Source: Parabacteroides sp. (GTDB lineage: Bacteria > Bacteroidota > Bacteroidia > Bacteroidales > Tannerellaceae). From it: a DNA stretch of 64,000 nt. The notes beneath the pieces were generated by a model. That model had not been told where the DNA came from. It was given only the letters and a program-made list of their open reading frames with translations, and did no database searches. The translations under genes were made by a program, and so were the position numbers. This document shows, one piece after another, positions 62,901 to 64,000 of the stretch; position 1 is the first letter of the stretch; every line of letters starts with the position of its first letter. Location of the stretch: the NCBI GenBank assembly GCA_017937385.1, contig JAGBDR010000083.1, positions 62,001 to 126,000 of the forward strand. Reading direction: 5' to 3'.

Positions 62901-63189
62901 CCTCCAAAATCACGTTCATTTTGGGTTTGATAGCCAACTCTTGGGTCTTCATCCCGACAAAATAAACGACCAGAGTCTTTGCGGAACTTGGTACATCCAG
63001 AGAAAATGCACCGTTAAAATCTGTTACCACACCTGTAGTCGTACCTTTAACAACTACAGATGCACCAATGATGGGCTCGTTGTCCTCCGCCGAAATAACA
63101 GTACCTGTTACTTTCGTCGTCTGAGCATTGGCCATCCCGATACCTAATAATAGGCAGAATAAAAGGAAAGTTAACCTTTTCATAGACAC
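59989..63189 (-). CDS. SusC/RagA TonB-linked outer-membrane protein, complete copy (module 3, expression site)
   Basis: 1066 residues. Signal peptide MSMKRLTFLLFCLLLGIGMANAQ, N-terminal carboxypeptidase-regulatory-like domain (TGTVISAEDNEPIIGASVVVKGTTTG ... VPSSAKTLVVYFVGM, about residues 27-85), plug domain (VAYGTAKKESLTGSVSVVDSKKI; GNRAANGVVLITTKRG) and a barrel ending NLGLTVNF. It imports a substrate delivered by the SusD lid with energy from TonB. The start may also be the Met at 63183. It is the only one of three SusC genes with a start, signal peptide and promoter. Confidence 0.95.
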   Translation of the reverse strand: MSMKRLTFLLFCLLLGIGMANAQTTKVTGTVISAEDNEPIIGASVVVKGTTTGVVTDFNGAFSLDVPSSAKTLVVYFVGMKTQELAIKPKMNVILEVDNKMLDEVVVVAYGTAKKESLTGSVSVVDSKKIEKRLTTSVTGALEGSAPGVQVNNTYGEPGAAPSIRIRGFGSLVSGATDPLYVVDGVPFDGNIAELNSNDIESMSILKDAASSALYGNRAANGVVLITTKRGRGNSDKPSVTLQINQGIYNRGIAEYDRLSANDWMEMSWKAKKYAMMSNKGMSAEEAGAYATSKLISESIGRNIFDAANDKLFDANGKLIANMLPGYDDLDWQDAIERNGHRQEYNLSGSKAGEKYNTYASVGYLNEKGYVKTTSFERYSARVNTTFTPNKWFKSGLNLNGSSTKRNYNSNANGNYYSNPFYIARYMAPIYPLYMHNADGSYALDENGNKVYDVTSPYLSNRNIVYEMQYDKQLSTRNVLGGQAFATVSLPYGLSVTAKGDINFSTTNNQKYDNPLIGDGATNNGRLTSYAYQYKTATFQQFINWNYTFNEHHNVEAMVGHESYSWIRKYTSGMNTGMAVDGNLTMGNFLNNSYFNGSDDEDKLESYLARVKYNFDERYFVEGSFRRDGSSRFYKDNRWGNFFSLGASWNMKKEAFLENVDWVDQLKMRASYGEVGNNMGVSWYAHMALYTIDKNAGNPALVKQSLKAPDIKWETTQTVDVAFEGRLFDRLNFQLGYFDKRSKDLLFEVRLPLSAGSYPWQDNMMNLSQYKNIGTISNRGVEISLNADVFRNKDWNWNIGVDATFLKNKIVKLPDGKDILHGMQNYSEGHSIYEFYTYHYEGVDQLTGTTLYTLDPEKKAAAEESGALTTINGVDYATATSYAKRDWAGSALPTVYGSINSALSWKNWNLNLLFTYSLGGKTYDGSYASLMGVSESGASGSAYHKDILNSWDGAPAGMTETSANRIDPNGTPRADFHKSSDLNAQSDRWLTSASYLVFKNLNLSYSLPKRWLNNLGVEGLSLNAGIENLFTLTSRKGLNPQYSFNGGSDDTYVTARVYNLGLTVNF
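62846..62990. repeat. 145-bp direct repeat with 56510-56654
   Basis: Inside the complete SusC gene. One base differs from the module 2 copy. The right end is the shared 22-bp core (62969-62990); beyond it this gene continues into its N-terminal domain while the silent copies continue into the non-coding leader. Confidence 0.9.
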
Positions 63190-63275
63190 ACTTTTTTTGT
63201 TAAACTTATAATAACTAATTTACACTATCTGTTTTTTACACTTAAAAGCAATGCATAAAGATTCCTAAGAGGCGA

Positions 63276-63283
63276 CAAATGTA
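63276..63283 (-). promoter_or_regulatory. TAnnTTTG box of the SusC/SusD module 3
   Basis: TACATTTG on the minus strand, with a TTG about 19 bp upstream as a possible -33 element. The expected leader is about 80 nt. The silent modules lack an equivalent box. Confidence 0.6.
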
Positions 63284-63771
63284 ACAATAAATTTATTATA
63301 ACAACTAAAATCTTATCCGATTTTTCAAAAAAGAGGATGATTATTAACAAAAGAATAAGTAAAACTGATATTTTCGCTTGTTTTTGCTCAAAGAAACTTC
63401 ATTTTGGGCTACTTCAAATTTTTCCTATTTTTAACTTCGAGGTAACGATCTGTTTTTCCCCCTTTTCAAAAAGGAGAAAAGCACTTCGGGTTTATATGGG
63501 TAGAAAATCATCATATTTCGTCAATGCAAACTTCAAAAGTCTTCTAAAAAGAAAAGTGCGATGCATTTGCAAGTGCAATGGGACATCCGGAGTATCTCAA
63601 TTTTAGATTTAGATATCCCAAAGATAGTTCCAGAACATAACTCTTCAAACAGGCCTTATTGTACATTTTTACTTCTTTAGTAAGAATATACAGTTTTTGC
63701 AAATAACGAAAAAATCCGCTTCTTATTGACGAAAAAAGGAAAAACTGCCGTGAAGTGCTTCGTTTTTTACC

Positions 63772-63874
63772 ATGAAGTCCGTCTTCATTACCTATGAAGT
63801 CCGAGTTCATATACCACGATGACCGTCCTCATGGCAACGAAGACGGTCCTCATGACGATGAAGACGGTCGTCGC
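63772..63874. repeat. Palindrome array D (5 units, 21-22-bp period)
   Basis: Units close to ATGAAGTCCGTCTTCAT, aligned at 63774, 63796, 63818, 63839 and 63860 (spacing 22, 22, 21, 21). Units 3-5 have drifted to GACCGTCCTCAT and GAAGACGGTC. It lies about 490-600 bp upstream of the SusC promoter. The rest of 63190-64000 shows no gene that I can support. Confidence 0.8.
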
Positions 63875-64000
63875 CGCGAAAAAACAGTAATTTCCTTTTT
63901 GAATATTCGAAATCTCATTCGTATGTATTTGCTACAAGCGATTCTCCGAGGGTTTAACTTTTTCACTATGTCAGGATTTTCAGCTTTTCACTGATAAAAA

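Noticed and set aside
44833..63189. Polysaccharide utilisation locus with degradative enzymes
   Set aside because: Despite three SusC/SusD pairs, no glycoside hydrolase, lyase, sulfatase or sensor-regulator gene lies among them; the GH51 gene is 23 kb away and separately expressed.
63337..63810. Two small frames (plus 63337-63606, minus 63544-63810) upstream of SusC
   Set aside because: Low-complexity, A/T-driven sequence, no promoter or family; the minus frame begins within palindrome array D.
63772..63874. CRISPR array
   Set aside because: Units of 21-22 bp follow each other without distinct spacers and no cas gene is near; the same applies to the other three arrays.

Overview
The window reads as the chromosome of a Bacteroidales bacterium, most likely Parabacteroides or a close relative. 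The signs are SusC/SusD outer-membrane pairs, the Bacteroidetes -7 promoter box TAnnTTTG in front of many genes, a class III fructose-bisphosphatase, a MurA with Asp in place of the catalytic Cys, and gene neighbours usual for this order (DUF4290-murA-rimM-M23-dxr-rseP; recF-DUF721). The species is an inference. No phage, plasmid, transposase, recombinase or CRISPR gene was seen.

Layout. 1-5.8 kb: an envelope/isoprenoid operon on + (DUF4290, murA, rimM, M23 peptidase, dxr, rseP). 5.9-8.4 kb: guaA on - and a divergent coiled-coil membrane protein. 8.6-13.6 kb: a TolC-HlyD-ABC-2-ABC-2 export operon without an ATPase gene. 13.7-18.5 kb: a minus-strand operon of two cyclophilins, a MATE transporter and class III FBPase. 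19-25 kb: a sugar nucleotidyltransferase, a GH51 arabinofuranosidase, an M13 lipoprotein peptidase and a Na/Ca exchanger. 25-32.5 kb: small membrane proteins, menA, a pdxJ-ExbB-ExbD-TonB-DJ-1 cluster, and a divergent CBS-nadK pair. 32.4-39.2 kb: three tRNA genes (Gly-TCC, Tyr, Gly-CCC), a likely small RNA, ribH, a TPR protein, recF-DUF721-DUF1232, 5-FCL, an S41 protease and a dCMP-type deaminase. 39.2-44.7 kb: argB, a double ABC ATPase, a large membrane protein and a CxxCH beta-propeller lipoprotein.

44.8-63.2 kb is accessory and the most interesting part: three SusC/SusD modules on the minus strand. Only the module furthest right has a complete SusC with signal peptide and a clear promoter. 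The other two SusC genes start abruptly at the same point in the sequence, at a 22-bp core shared by all three. One silent copy matches the complete gene over 145 bp with a single difference, and the two silent copies share the same non-coding leader. This looks like a store of silent SusC cassettes that recombine onto one expression site. Between the modules lie solo AAA-type ATPase genes (DUF4143 type and PF01637 type) and decayed ATPase remnants, including a near-complete ATPase deletion that left only the last few codons.

Two kinds of repeat run through the window. One is a MITE-like family built of TTGTCAATTG-type units, often with inverted arms, that supplies the ends or starts of several proteins and lies inside one permease gene. 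The other is a set of four intergenic arrays, each with its own imperfect palindrome repeated 3-5 times at a 21-24 bp period (two helical turns).
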